From Phoronis australis (Eukaryota; Phoronida; Phoronidae): a stretch of 64,000 nt of DNA. Below the pieces are notes generated by a model. The model saw nothing but the letters and a program-made list of their open reading frames with translations. It had not been told where the DNA came from and searched no databases. The DNA is taken from NCBI GenBank assembly GCA_002633005.1, contig NMRA01000345.1, positions 371,151 to 435,150 of the forward strand, given 5' to 3'. A program made the position numbers and the translations under genes. Shown piece by piece: positions 35,201 through 40,891 of the stretch; position 1 is the first letter of the stretch, and every line of letters starts with the position of its first letter.

Positions 35201-36015
35201 CGGTGACTCGTGTGTTTTGTTAACTAATTAGAACTTGTTGCAAGTTTATACCGCATTAAGGTTGGGTGGATTGAAATGAATACATTATAGTGAAAGTTTA
35301 ATGTTTTAGGAAATCTGCAGAAAAGCTAAGTACGGTAATGCTGTGAACTATGACAGCAGTGGCAAGGATCAAGTTACAAATAAATAACATCATTCCTGAC
35401 AGTCCTCGAATCGGATGTCAAAAATATTTTTTGAATAGTGAGGACATAGTGCTGCTTAACATTACTCTCAGCTTTTCCTTACCAAGGTTAGAAATGATTC
35501 TGGGCTTTTTTCAGCAAGTTTAGTATGACTGTTTGTAATCTAGAGTCTTTTCTGCATGGACCCAAGTAGTTTTGTGTCACTTTATGAATCGATATATGTA
35601 GCTGAGTTTGTATGGTAACAAAAATTGTCTGTTTAGTGAAATATATCATTAACAATGTAAAGAAAGTGACAGCAACGACAACCAATGAACATGATGCTTC
35701 AGTTTGAACTGAAACTCCAGCTGTTTAGTTTTGTATTTTAATTTTCAGGCATTCCCTGTTGTTGTTGAGTGTGCCCAGGTAATAACTGAGTTGTGTGAAG
35801 ATCCATCACTGCTCAGTCAAGATGCCGACAGTGCTGAAGCTCTGAGTTCATTAAAGGACCAGGTCGTAAAATGGGGTCTGGAGCACATAGCTGAGGCACC
35901 TCTTAGAAATTACTCGAAGGCAGATACTATTGTGCCATCTGGTGGCGGCAATAGCAACGATGTCAGCGTGGCTGGAGAAGCAATTCAAGTGGGTGTTGAC
36001 AACCATGATGCATAA
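10976..36015 (+). CDS. GEMIN5: Gem-associated protein 5 (GEMIN5), multi-exon gene
   Basis: WD40 protein of the SMN complex that recognises the Sm site and cap of pre-snRNAs and delivers them for Sm-core assembly; it also acts in translation control. I hand-spliced 27 coding exons with matching phases, except one unresolved step (32958 to 34852): 10976-11278, 12990-13171, 13494-13630, 14109-14340, 15335-15476, 16693-16789, 17167-17282, 18060-18145, 18657-18733, 19374-19489, 19833-19906, 21084-21280, 21968-22110, 23120-23291, 24207-24270, 25150-25307, 26102-26245, 26844-26960, 29589-29672, 29854-29991, 30165-30312, 31280-31399, 31695-31920, 32458-32554, 32837-32958, 34852-35144, 35749-36015. 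These sum to about 1350 residues against 1508 in human. The order is two WD40 propellers, a basic linker, a TPR-like helical region and a C-terminal helical part. The N-terminal SPNWYC, GGFAY and VYSCGDG stretches match human sites implicated in snRNA binding. Confidence 0.95.
11279..12989 (+). other. GEMIN5 intron 1
   Basis: 1.7 kb, the largest intron of the propeller-1 part. Contains a G13 run at 11316-11328, 38 bp after the donor, and a perfect 12-bp-stem hairpin at 12299-12327. Otherwise unique. Confidence 0.7.
12299..12327. repeat. Short perfect inverted repeat
   Basis: CAAAGCTGTATA and its exact complement separated by 5 bases, inside GEMIN5 intron 1. Confidence 0.8.
12990..13171 (+). 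CDS. GEMIN5: GEMIN5 exon 2
   Basis: GKLTVTEWSP..LILCGDDKGNVLSWEP; matches human TLHWSP..IVSGDEKGVVF. Donor GTAAGG, ends with two bases of a Gly codon. Confidence 0.93.
13494..13630 (+). CDS. GEMIN5: GEMIN5 exon 3
   Basis: YKSGLILVLDFSTEGAVLHR then LRGHEDEVHCVTWFPLP, near-identical in layout to human RLRGHDDEIHSIAWCPLP. Confidence 0.95.
14109..14340 (+). CDS. GEMIN5: GEMIN5 exon 4
   Basis: FLVASGSRDRTIRLWS WD blade, then RLWLTMTWADVEGRLVSSS, matching human RLWLTLHWPS..QLVSS. Confidence 0.95.
14341..15334 (+). other. GEMIN5 intron 4
   Basis: About 1 kb. At about 14720-14770 lies one copy of a short dispersed repeat (TTGGAGTTGGCCTACCC..AAAATTGCGAATTT) also present at about 27225-27265 (reverse) and 45420-45470. 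Confidence 0.5.
15335..15476 (+). CDS. GEMIN5: GEMIN5 exon 5
   Basis: GELLLWDFKKDGKQKW then SHIRIVFNISRCG..TISMDRQ, matching human HSRIVFNLCPL..STSMDRD. Phase 0 end. Confidence 0.95.
15477..16692 (+). other. GEMIN5 intron 5
   Basis: 1.2 kb; short ORFs on both strands have no family signal. Confidence 0.5.
16693..16789 (+). CDS. GEMIN5: GEMIN5 exon 6
   Basis: IGIWNLDSLLCDHLVPSLGG then FAYCIAVSSLHP; the GGFAY element is conserved with human. Donor GTGAGT. Confidence 0.93.
17167..17282 (+). CDS. GEMIN5: GEMIN5 exon 7
   Basis: DKLAIGVGDDMIRVWDVSN to DVIWQGVKGKVTC; human has SLAIGVGDGMIRVWN..FWQGVKSKVTA. Acceptor GTATGTTTAG; an earlier AG at 17147-17148 would give an in-frame stop. Confidence 0.95.
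18060..18145 (+). CDS. GEMIN5: GEMIN5 exon 8
   Basis: LSWHPTNENILAYGTEDGKV, matching human [20 protein letters not shown]. Donor GTAAGA. Confidence 0.95.
18657..18733 (+). CDS. GEMIN5: GEMIN5 exon 9 (GC donor)
   Basis: PALISSTYHKKTVYVVTWGP, matching human PQISSTYHKKTVYTLAWGP. The only phase-compatible 5' splice site is ACAG|GCATGT, a GC-AG intron. Confidence 0.9.
19013..19251. mobile_element. Palindromic MITE, copy 1 (GEMIN5 intron 9)
   Basis: Ends with GCATACGCCTTACATAGCT and the reverse complement of GATGTAATGGCATATGC. The core TCTGCTGCTTGACATTTGAT..GATCAAGCAGCA is inverted around TCATTCATTGTCTG. About 239 bp, almost wholly self-complementary and non-coding. Same family as 23626-23852, opposite orientation. 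Confidence 0.75.
19374..19489 (+). CDS. GEMIN5: GEMIN5 exon 10 (GC donor)
   Basis: GSSHFAVYSCGDGSILLHNL, matching human SLALYSCGGEGIVLQHN (Tyr474 region). Donor is CAAG|GCAAGT, the classic GC-AG form; phase 0. Confidence 0.93.
19833..19906 (+). CDS. GEMIN5: GEMIN5 exon 11
   Basis: ETTKIRSEICWKPDFSFVAF then GNSDG, matching human [20 protein letters not shown]. Donor GTGAGT. Confidence 0.93.
19907..21083 (+). other. GEMIN5 intron 11
   Basis: 1.2 kb; no coding or repeat signal supported. Confidence 0.5.
21084..21280 (+). CDS. GEMIN5: GEMIN5 exon 12
   Basis: SVEVYSASDWALLCTIQVHR then KLINCLRWHPQYTVSNSNQ and LAIGSNELSIDVVDL; second-propeller blade matching human [20 protein letters not shown]. 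Confidence 0.95.
21968..22110 (+). CDS. GEMIN5: GEMIN5 exon 13
   Basis: VTLEGHHNRVTCLCWSPHAE then [13 protein letters not shown], matching human [31 protein letters not shown] in order. Phase 0. Confidence 0.96.
22111..23119 (+). other. GEMIN5 intron 13
   Basis: 1 kb. 22440-22640 is a diverged relative of 26540-26740 in intron 17 (see repeat entries). Confidence 0.5.
22440..22640 (+). repeat. Dispersed repeat, copy in intron 13
   Basis: Shares GAAAGCATCCAAATTTAACT, CAGAAATAGCTGATGGAATT and TCAGATACCATACTTTATG with the sequence at 26575-26665, in the same order with moderate divergence. Confidence 0.6.
23120..23291 (+). CDS. GEMIN5: GEMIN5 exon 14
   Basis: VWDVVNKRPLANFRGHSGRV then LGVQWSLTDPDLVYSCGDDFTV, the last WD blade; human [20 protein letters not shown]. 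Donor AAAG|GTTTTG is weak but phase-correct. Confidence 0.92.
23626..23852. mobile_element. Palindromic MITE, copy 2 (GEMIN5 intron 14)
   Basis: Arms GCCATTACATCGCTTCATAG and the complement of CTATTTAGCTATGTAATAGC, and inner arms GGCTGCTGCTTGACCTTTG and its complement around TCAGACAATGAATGACC. Nearly the whole 227 bp folds on itself. Immediately upstream is a G/C-run stretch (23571-23606: GGGGGGCCC..CCCCCCGAGCCCCCC). Confidence 0.8.
24207..24270 (+). CDS. GEMIN5: GEMIN5 exon 15
   Basis: Basic linker ERHKRNRGQQKPKQSPTQIE after the propellers; acceptor CTTATTTTAG, donor GTGGGT. Confidence 0.8.
24466..24740. repeat. Foldback bounded by short direct repeats (intron 15)
   Basis: CCCCTGTTGGCAATTTTAGTT at about 24474 and CCCCTGTTGACCTTTTTAGT at about 24730 bracket a region containing an inverted pair (GCCGGCATTTTGCAAACCAG / complement of CTGGTTCTCAAAATACGGG, about 24627-24692). 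Confidence 0.5.
25150..25307 (+). CDS. GEMIN5: GEMIN5 exon 16
   Basis: Acidic and Lys-rich helix GEIEELKKMLETKKRELMLA followed by a Ser/Thr/Glu-rich stretch; linker of low conservation. Donor GTATGA. Confidence 0.8.
25308..26101 (+). other. GEMIN5 intron 16
   Basis: 0.8 kb; nothing supported beyond small palindromes near 25710-25740. Confidence 0.45.
26102..26245 (+). CDS. GEMIN5: GEMIN5 exon 17
   Basis: GEQLSNTIAELQNGVTESSL..SQYSPKARPETSQ. An alternative donor (GTCTGT) at 26294 would add 48 bp in frame (GMNNEMAERPTDYRKA); the GTATGA donor used here is stronger. Confidence 0.7.
26540..26740 (+). repeat. Dispersed repeat, copy in intron 17
   Basis: Counterpart of 22440-22640: AGAAAAAATCCAAATTTGGA, CAGAAATGGCTGAT, CTCAGATACTATACTGGG and GGCTATCAAAA in the same order. 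Confidence 0.6.
26844..26960 (+). CDS. GEMIN5: GEMIN5 exon 18
   Basis: KPKKRKEWKSLFPVTGTLEN to HDDISVLSDLVYG; matches human [23 protein letters not shown]... Contains a likely basic nuclear-type patch KPKKRK. Donor GTGAGT. Confidence 0.88.
26961..29588 (+). other. GEMIN5 intron 18
   Basis: 2.6 kb, the largest resolved intron; more than half is the trimeric tandem repeat at 27399-28985. A 48-bp pseudo-exon lies at 29439-29486 (see findings). Confidence 0.7.
27399..28985. repeat. Higher-order tandem repeat of ~147-bp monomers
   Basis: The landmark CTAGTGGC(A/C)ATTTT recurs, with GTGGC at 27581, 27726, 27885, 28025, 28171, 28329, 28449, 28593, ~28729 and 28868. Spacings are 120-159 bp. Monomers come in three types in order A-B-C: A has TATCTTCAAAAGTCC, B has CCACCCCTCTATCAACC, C has TATCTCCTAAACCGTTCG. 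The repeating trimer is 419-444 bp. All types share a TTCATGAAATTTGG-like and GATGAC..TTCGAC core. It is preceded by (CGTC)n-like sequence at 27407-27450. Confidence 0.9.
29589..29672 (+). CDS. GEMIN5: GEMIN5 exon 19
   Basis: NLEIDQRFIHLGLFHNRGST then YQLYQAES; human [20 protein letters not shown]. Start of the TPR-like dimerisation region. Donor GTAAGT. Confidence 0.93.
29854..29991 (+). CDS. GEMIN5: GEMIN5 exon 20
   Basis: DGAIYLYLWKGSIGGAISLA then LSDWMVAVTAQ; human [26 protein letters not shown]. Donor GTAACT. Confidence 0.9.
30165..30312 (+). CDS. GEMIN5: GEMIN5 exon 21
   Basis: YTDMCCQFSLQLEGDGLYHK then AATYLLAAHQVYEAIDLLQR; human [20 protein letters not shown]. A G10 run lies 36 bp upstream (30119-30128) of the acceptor. 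Confidence 0.95.
30313..31279 (+). other. GEMIN5 intron 21
   Basis: About 1 kb; ORFs on both strands here have no family signal. Confidence 0.5.
31280..31399 (+). CDS. GEMIN5: GEMIN5 exon 22
   Basis: REALAVAKVRLSSSDPVIQS then LCLAWASQLVKDGGYEQAAK; human [37 protein letters not shown]. Donor GTAAGT. Confidence 0.95.
31695..31920 (+). CDS. GEMIN5: GEMIN5 exon 23
   Basis: FIAAGQPLEAAKLLSRRRDE to ARSYGEFSLK; human [20 protein letters not shown]. Helical TPR-like repeats. Donor GTATGC. Confidence 0.94.
32458..32554 (+). CDS. GEMIN5: GEMIN5 exon 24
   Basis: YFELVVGTRNFLCTRLKESG..PVGDRE; corresponds in position to human [20 protein letters not shown]. Acceptor CTTATTCCAG, donor GTAAGG. Confidence 0.75.
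32837..32958 (+). CDS. GEMIN5: GEMIN5 exon 25
   Basis: NLFAQLSEYIKLRDVGDVVV then AIKEIQSYQPVAQVVMDTGQ; corresponds to human [20 protein letters not shown]. Strong donor GTGAGT, phase 0. Confidence 0.85.
32988..33060 (+). mobile_element. tRNA-derived SINE head (GEMIN5 intron 25)
   Basis: GAGAGCTCAGTGG resembles a pol III A box (TRGYNNARNNG) and GGTCTGGGTTTGTGCCCCAG a B box with a T-arm-like stem; spacing is tRNA-like. It ends in GGGGCAGGAATTTTTT. It lacks tRNA anticodon-arm integrity, so I read it as SINE-derived and not as a functional tRNA. Confidence 0.55.
33440..33890 (+). repeat. Dispersed copy of the 428-bp satellite unit
   Basis: Shares GTTGACACGTCGGAATACAT, TGATGACCCCATGGTTGCAC, CACTCAATGACCTTTGACCT and AAGAATTCCATGAAAAATG, in the same order, with the array at 62920-64000. 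Confidence 0.8.
34019..34250 (+). CDS. GEMIN5: Candidate GEMIN5 exon (frame-broken, 3' end unresolved)
   Basis: After acceptor GGCAAACAG a phase-0 start reads NGLSTFPINSPAFSVIRGDY then SDILLACTVRLTIHDYSIAS, fitting human [20 protein letters not shown] in place and pattern. A TGA closes that frame at 34163-34165, but the +1 frame then reads DAGSTTSLSTGPVRLSELCT then ECLQSLLQ, which looks like the continuation. Either a 1-bp indel or sequencing error near 34160, or a shorter exon, is needed. No donor gives the phase required by 34852. Confidence 0.4.
34852..35144 (+). CDS. GEMIN5: GEMIN5 exon (penultimate)
   Basis: GARKSFNNSNKSVSTENSDS to RLTSDASGVGGESG. Contains AVVACENLMQSIDKFICYCK and a Cys cluster (PCGCDRC). 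Acceptor TTCTATTTCAG, donor GTAAGT. An in-frame reading is open only with phase 1 entry. Confidence 0.85.
35749..36015 (+). CDS. GEMIN5: GEMIN5 terminal exon
   Basis: AFPVVVECAQVITELCEDPS to DQVVKWGLEHIAE; matches the human C-terminal [27 protein letters not shown]. Ends VDNHDA with TAA. Confidence 0.93.
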   Translation, partial: AFPVVVECAQVITELCEDPSLLSQDADSAEALSSLKDQVVKWGLEHIAEAPLRNYSKADTIVPSGGGNSNDVSVAGEAIQVGVDNHDA

Positions 36016-38392
36016 TAGTCTAGAGAGATGTGATGATAGGCGATTCGAAATGAATCCTATCGAAGTTTGAGCTCAACGTGTGATTTTCACAAAAAACGTT
36101 GCATTGTTGCACAGTGTGTGCTAAACGTATTTCACACACTGAATTGTTTGTGATTGTGCTGAAAGTAAATACTCATGAAATCAGACATTCCTAATCTTCA
36201 TAGAGTGAGCTCTAGTTTTTTGAACTATAGTGCCGAGAGTAAGTGGTCGCCAAATAACTACTACACCACAGATATGTTGTTATGATTTGCATAAATTGGA
36301 ATCGCGTTCTCATGTTTTGATAATGGCTGTATAGTAAACTTTCAGTTTTTGTGATTATTGTGGAAGTTTGCTACTGAGGACTTGTAATTTTGTTTGTTTG
36401 TTCCATTTTTCGATGAAAATAAGGGTTATATAACTAAGCCGTAAGCTTTTGGTGTGAGAAGCGTTTTCGTATCTCATCATTTCGTGCTATTTTCATTACA
36501 ATTATGCCATACTTTTTATACTTTTTGAGAATCTATTGTAACTAAGCTACTGATGGCTGCAAAGTTACCTTCAGTTCCTTTTAAATGCCAATTTTGCTTA
36601 AAACTGTCACAAGTTTTGACATATTTACTTAATTAACTGATCAGGATTCAAAATTTTTCAGTCTCGTTAGAAACTGGTTCCACAGCACCTTGTATTTTGT
36701 CAATGAATTTGGACAAGTCTCACTGTCATCAGCACACCTGTTTATCAAGGAATCTGATCTAAGGTACTATTCTGTGGAGTAGAGCAACTACCACTTTAGC
36801 AATGGCTTCACATCGTTAAAACACTCACTAAAATTATTGATATATTGTATGGTGGTCTAAAACTGATGTTTCATACTGCTTGGCTTCTGAAATTGGATTT
36901 TTCGTGTAAAGTTTGGGTAGGGCTATTTTTACCTGAAAAAAACGCGATAAAATTGGCAAAAATAGATGAGTTATATGTTTCTGTTCTCAGAACTGTAATG
37001 GTGATCTCAGAATGGTATTTGGACTAGCAGCTGATTTACCTAGGGGAGGATTTTGTAATGGTCTCAAAACAGTGGAAAATCGTTTTATTATTTTGGTGCT
37101 GTGGAAAACCAGGTCATTGGTCCTGGTTGTAGAATTTCGTGATCAGCAATGTTTTGAAAAAACTTTGCTTATTGCACAACACTTTTAAATAAAAAGAAAA
37201 TGTTACTGCAATAAAGTGTTTTTTTTCCAAATGTGAATTTCTATACCAGTAGTTGTGGAAAACCAGTCACTGGTCGCAATTCTAGAATTTCATGATCAGC
37301 AATGATTGCAAAAGACCTTTGCTTTTGTAGTAAAATGTCCCAGTTACACCTTTTGTACACATTTCTACTGGAATCTCTGCACTTCACCCCCAGAGCCTTA
37401 GGAAAGCAGTAGCGTGCCACATCAAAAGCCTTGTGCTCCTATCCCTCATGTGACCAAGGCTGATCTGTTGTTGGTGAGGCTTATCTGGTCATAAACAGTG
37501 GTAAACTTCTCCGACCTAATTTACAAAAGTTTGAAACTAAAATTTCCCGAAAATAATCTTCATGGTGTTTTTACATTAAGGAAAAATAATGCAGTTTGAT
37601 TTTTGAAAATTGGCGAAACAGTAATTTAAAACTCGGCAAACAAAAGATTTACCATATTTGCATTAACCTTCATTAGTTTTTGTGATCTGCGAGTACAACA
37701 GACAGGTTCAATATGGCAGTTCGAACTTGTCTAGATTTACAAATGGCTGTGGAGATAACGGTGTGTAGTTGAAGAAGTTCTCATCAAGGGTTGTATCACA
37801 ACAGATGAAAACGAAAAGTTACTGCAGTGCAACCTTTTATGCAATAAATCGTGATTTTCTGTGCCAGTACATTCCTTGTGCTTCGCGTGCAAATCTGCTT
37901 ACAAACTGAACATATCAACGCTGTGTTAGCACAAGCTTAAGTCTTCCGTGAAAAAAACACGTGCTGCTCGCCAAATTAAAATTCTTCATCCGAGTTTATA
38001 TTAATTAGTGCTAGGAGACGGAGATTCAGTTAATTAAAGCATTTCTGTATCACTATTCTCTAAGGTGGAATAAATAATGCGTGACCTGAACAGGAATGTG
38101 TTCTGCATAGTCCGTTTAACTATTGTTCGACGAGTCTAGGGATTTTCTTTTGTGGACCACAGTTCCTTTCACTGGCCTAGTCACGGGGGATTGCTCATTG
38201 CAAAAAGTTCTGTGAGCTTGTTAATTTCAAAAAGCCCGCGGCTCGGATGTCAGTCCACCATTCTGTTCCCTTGTACGCCAATAATTTTCTTGTTTGCCCA
38301 TGTCGAATGCATCTGGCTTCGCTGGTGTTTCCATCAACAGAGTATAGACACGGTGTAACTGCTTCATCAACTTCGCCTCGCCTTGAATACTT
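36016..38392. other. GEMIN5 3' UTR and convergent intergenic region
   Basis: 2.4 kb between two genes facing each other. An AATAAA at 37210 could end GEMIN5 transcripts. A roughly 154-bp direct repeat is at 37101-37160 and 37255-37315. No ORF with family signal. Confidence 0.6.
37101..37315 (+). repeat. ~154-bp direct repeat with AATAAA motifs
   Basis: GTGGAAAACCAGGTCATTGG..TAGAATTTCGTGATCAGCAATG recurs as GTGGAAAACCAGTCACTGG..TAGAATTTCATGATCAGCAATG 154 bp later; AATAAA motifs lie between them. Confidence 0.7.
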
Positions 38393-40258
38393 TTAAGGTG
38401 AACCTTGTCCAACTGTGTTGCGGGAGGAAGGAGGTCTCATTTTTTCGGAATCGGAATCGAAATTTACATCGGGTACCCCAAGAAACGAGTTGTTAGAGCC
38501 TTCGCGCTTGAATAGCCCGCGGGATCCGAGATCTCGCGGATTGTCGACTTCATCTTCCGACTCGCAGTCCAGGTTTGGCGCCGGTGTCATGATTATTTCC
38601 GGCGTTTGCACAGCCGAAGTGAATGGACCTTCCTCTCGGACTGCAGCGAAATCGGATCCTATGTTGACAACACTGTCTGCCGTGTGGGGCTTTCGTTCAG
38701 CGGTGTTCGGCGGAACAGTTGGCGGAGATGGTGATGGACGCATGTTCTTCGGTAGCTTTTTCGGTGAAGACTGCTTTACTATTGGTTCTGAAATGTCGGT
38801 CTTCCTCATAGAACCTGGAATAGTTGGAGGCTTTCCTTCTGGGACTTCAGTTTCGTTCTCTGGAGAGTCCAGCATTTTTTCTTCAGCGGGTTTCTCCGAT
38901 GTCGATTCTTGAATTTTGATGTCGTCTTTGTTTGGTGTTTGTTCAAACGACGATTTCTTCGATGGGGGTGGTTTTATTTCCACGATGTGAGGATATCCAA
39001 GGCGTTTTTCCTCCTTGGAACCCGACTTCGGTCTCTTAGAATTATCCTCCCGCCTGTTCGCCCTGTCGGTATTATCTTCCCGTTTGCTTATTCTGTCGGA
39101 AGTGTCGAAGTTTCTAGAAAGTTTACTAATTCCCAATTCGGCATTTGTGTAGCCGATTGGTCTCGGCTGCTTCGGAGTTTGGTGCTTTTTCTTTTCAAAT
39201 CGTTTAGCATACACCATATCGTGGCGCATTCCAAAAACAAAATGGTTTATAAGTAGTCCGTCGCCTATTCTGATTTCGTGCAACTTTGTTTTCTCAGAGA
39301 CGAAATCTGAATCTGATTGATGATGTAGGGTAGACGTACTTGTAGATACATCCGTACTTGGAATCAATGGTGGCAGCTTGTCGCCCAATCGCGTACCTCC
39401 CAAGGAGGTAACTTTGGATTGCAAGGGGTCGTGACGGTGCTTTGGCTCAAGGGATGTCGGTGAAAAGGACGCCATATTTTCCATGAAGAAATTATCGCCA
39501 CTTTTATTATTCTGTTTCCTCTGCGTTGGCTTGTATTGTTCAGTGGAGTCCGCTGACTTGTAATAAAATTTGTCGGCACTTGCTAAGTCAGCGTCCGCGC
39601 CGATCTGGACGGAAGGGATCAAAGGTAGTTTCTGTTTCACAGCTTTCCTCAGTTTCGTCTTGTTTTGCTTAATTTTTTTCTGGGATTTTTCGTCATTTTC
39701 TTGCAAACTGACACTTATTACAATCTGCCCATTTTCCCGAGTCATTGAAATTGTGGCTGGAAGATTTTCTGGTTTAACCCTGTTCTCACTTAATATTAAA
39801 CTTCCCTTCGGTCGACGACTCATAGAACTAATACCTTCTGTAAAATATTTTGGTTGTGTCTTATCGAGTTTCGAAATTTTTGTCTCGGCCTCGCTAATTA
39901 GTGTGGAAGTTTTCGCATTGAGTTTTTCGCTGCGTTTTTTGAATTTAACGGCGACAGGTGGTAAGAAGTGTTTTTGTTCGTCGTGCGACAGTTTCTCCAT
40001 GTACGTTTTGATGGCTTTGTCATGTATTTCTTTGATCGACTGTGAAGTTTTGTCCATGAATCCGGACTTAACGTAGAACGATTTGAGACCGTTTTCAGAC
40101 GCCATCTGCCGAGCCCTTGCGGTAACAATTTCGGGAAGAAACGACGGCGCTCCACCCTGCTTGAATCCAAAGTCTGACTTGGAAACCGTCGAGGCGACGC
40201 CTGCTGGCGGTCCCAGTCCCACATCACGTAGAATATCTATCTGGCGCTTTGTTCTCAT
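38393..40258 (-). CDS. Unrecognised 621-aa low-complexity basic protein
   Basis: One uninterrupted coding exon on the minus strand, ATG at 40258 to TAA at 38395-38393. I do not recognise the family. The N-terminal 120 residues (MRTKRQIDILRDVGLGPPAG.., ARARQMASENGL, IHDKAIKTYMEKLSHDEQKH) are the most ordered-looking and include likely helices. A short beta-rich piece, ATISMTRENGQIVISVSLQE, lies at about 180-200, followed by a Lys-rich run. A second ordered-looking stretch, IGDGLLINHFVFGMRHDMVY, is near 340-365. The remainder is Ser/Pro/Lys/Glu-rich and probably disordered, with repeated REDN units (about 415-435). No signal peptide or TM segment. On the minus strand a TTTTTTTTCACAG acceptor lies just 5' of the ATG (about 40281), suggesting a small 5' UTR intron. 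Convergent with GEMIN5. Confidence 0.85.
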   Translation of the reverse strand: MRTKRQIDILRDVGLGPPAGVASTVSKSDFGFKQGGAPSFLPEIVTARARQMASENGLKSFYVKSGFMDKTSQSIKEIHDKAIKTYMEKLSHDEQKHFLPPVAVKFKKRSEKLNAKTSTLISEAETKISKLDKTQPKYFTEGISSMSRRPKGSLILSENRVKPENLPATISMTRENGQIVISVSLQENDEKSQKKIKQNKTKLRKAVKQKLPLIPSVQIGADADLASADKFYYKSADSTEQYKPTQRKQNNKSGDNFFMENMASFSPTSLEPKHRHDPLQSKVTSLGGTRLGDKLPPLIPSTDVSTSTSTLHHQSDSDFVSEKTKLHEIRIGDGLLINHFVFGMRHDMVYAKRFEKKKHQTPKQPRPIGYTNAELGISKLSRNFDTSDRISKREDNTDRANRREDNSKRPKSGSKEEKRLGYPHIVEIKPPPSKKSSFEQTPNKDDIKIQESTSEKPAEEKMLDSPENETEVPEGKPPTIPGSMRKTDISEPIVKQSSPKKLPKNMRPSPSPPTVPPNTAERKPHTADSVVNIGSDFAAVREEGPFTSAVQTPEIIMTPAPNLDCESEDEVDNPRDLGSRGLFKREGSNNSFLGVPDVNFDSDSEKMRPPSSRNTVGQGSP

Positions 40259-40446
40259 TTTTGAGCAACGAAACAGTGTCCTGTGAAAAAAAGCGAAATT
40301 CAGTGCGTATTTTTGTAAGATTACCGGAGGTTGAACCTTACATAGTCAGTTGTTGAACTTGAAAGACCATTTCTTCTTACCCATTACAAATATTGATGTC
40401 ACTTGGTTACTAAAGCACTGATAGCAAGCACACAACGAACGTTTCT

Positions 40447-40891
40447 GTTAGCCTCATCCCCAAGCCTCAGGATGGCGTTGGTTATGGGATGATCAAATGT
40501 ATCAGAATTTTGACACATTTTTACGGAAATCGACCGGCGGAATATGTCGAGTAATACAACTTTGAAATTTTGTGCAGTATAAGATAAAAATTAAAACTGA
40601 CGGTATATTTCATCAATTTAGGGGTAAATTATTGCAAAAATGATGTATTTTGATTCGAAAACAAATGAATTTCCATGATACTATTAATAAAACAGAATTG
40701 AAGATAAGTACGCGAACAACCTTTATTTCAAACAATAACCAAAACAATGCCTGTGAAAATAATTAAAATCTGCCTTAGTTTCAATGACGTCAAGGCAGCG
40801 ACCAATCATTACGCAAAATGTAATTCCCATAACCAAGTCTCAAATGACTAAGCCAATAAACGCCGTCTTGAGACTTGGGGACGAGGCTGAC
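40447..40891. mobile_element. TIR-bounded MITE (445 bp)
   Basis: 33-bp terminal inverted repeats with about 28/33 identity: GTTAGCCTCATCCCCAAGCC at 40447 and, reversed, GTCAGCCTCGTCCCCAAGTC ending at 40891, both continuing into a GGCGTT end. An inner GGTTATGGGA is also inverted. No coding capacity and no clear TSD. It sits about 190 bp upstream of the start codon of the 621-aa gene. Confidence 0.8.

Noticed and set aside
38415-40076. Plus-strand ORFs of 165, 115 and 168 codons
   Set aside because: They lie antisense to the intact 621-aa minus-strand ORF, with composition expected of its complement.
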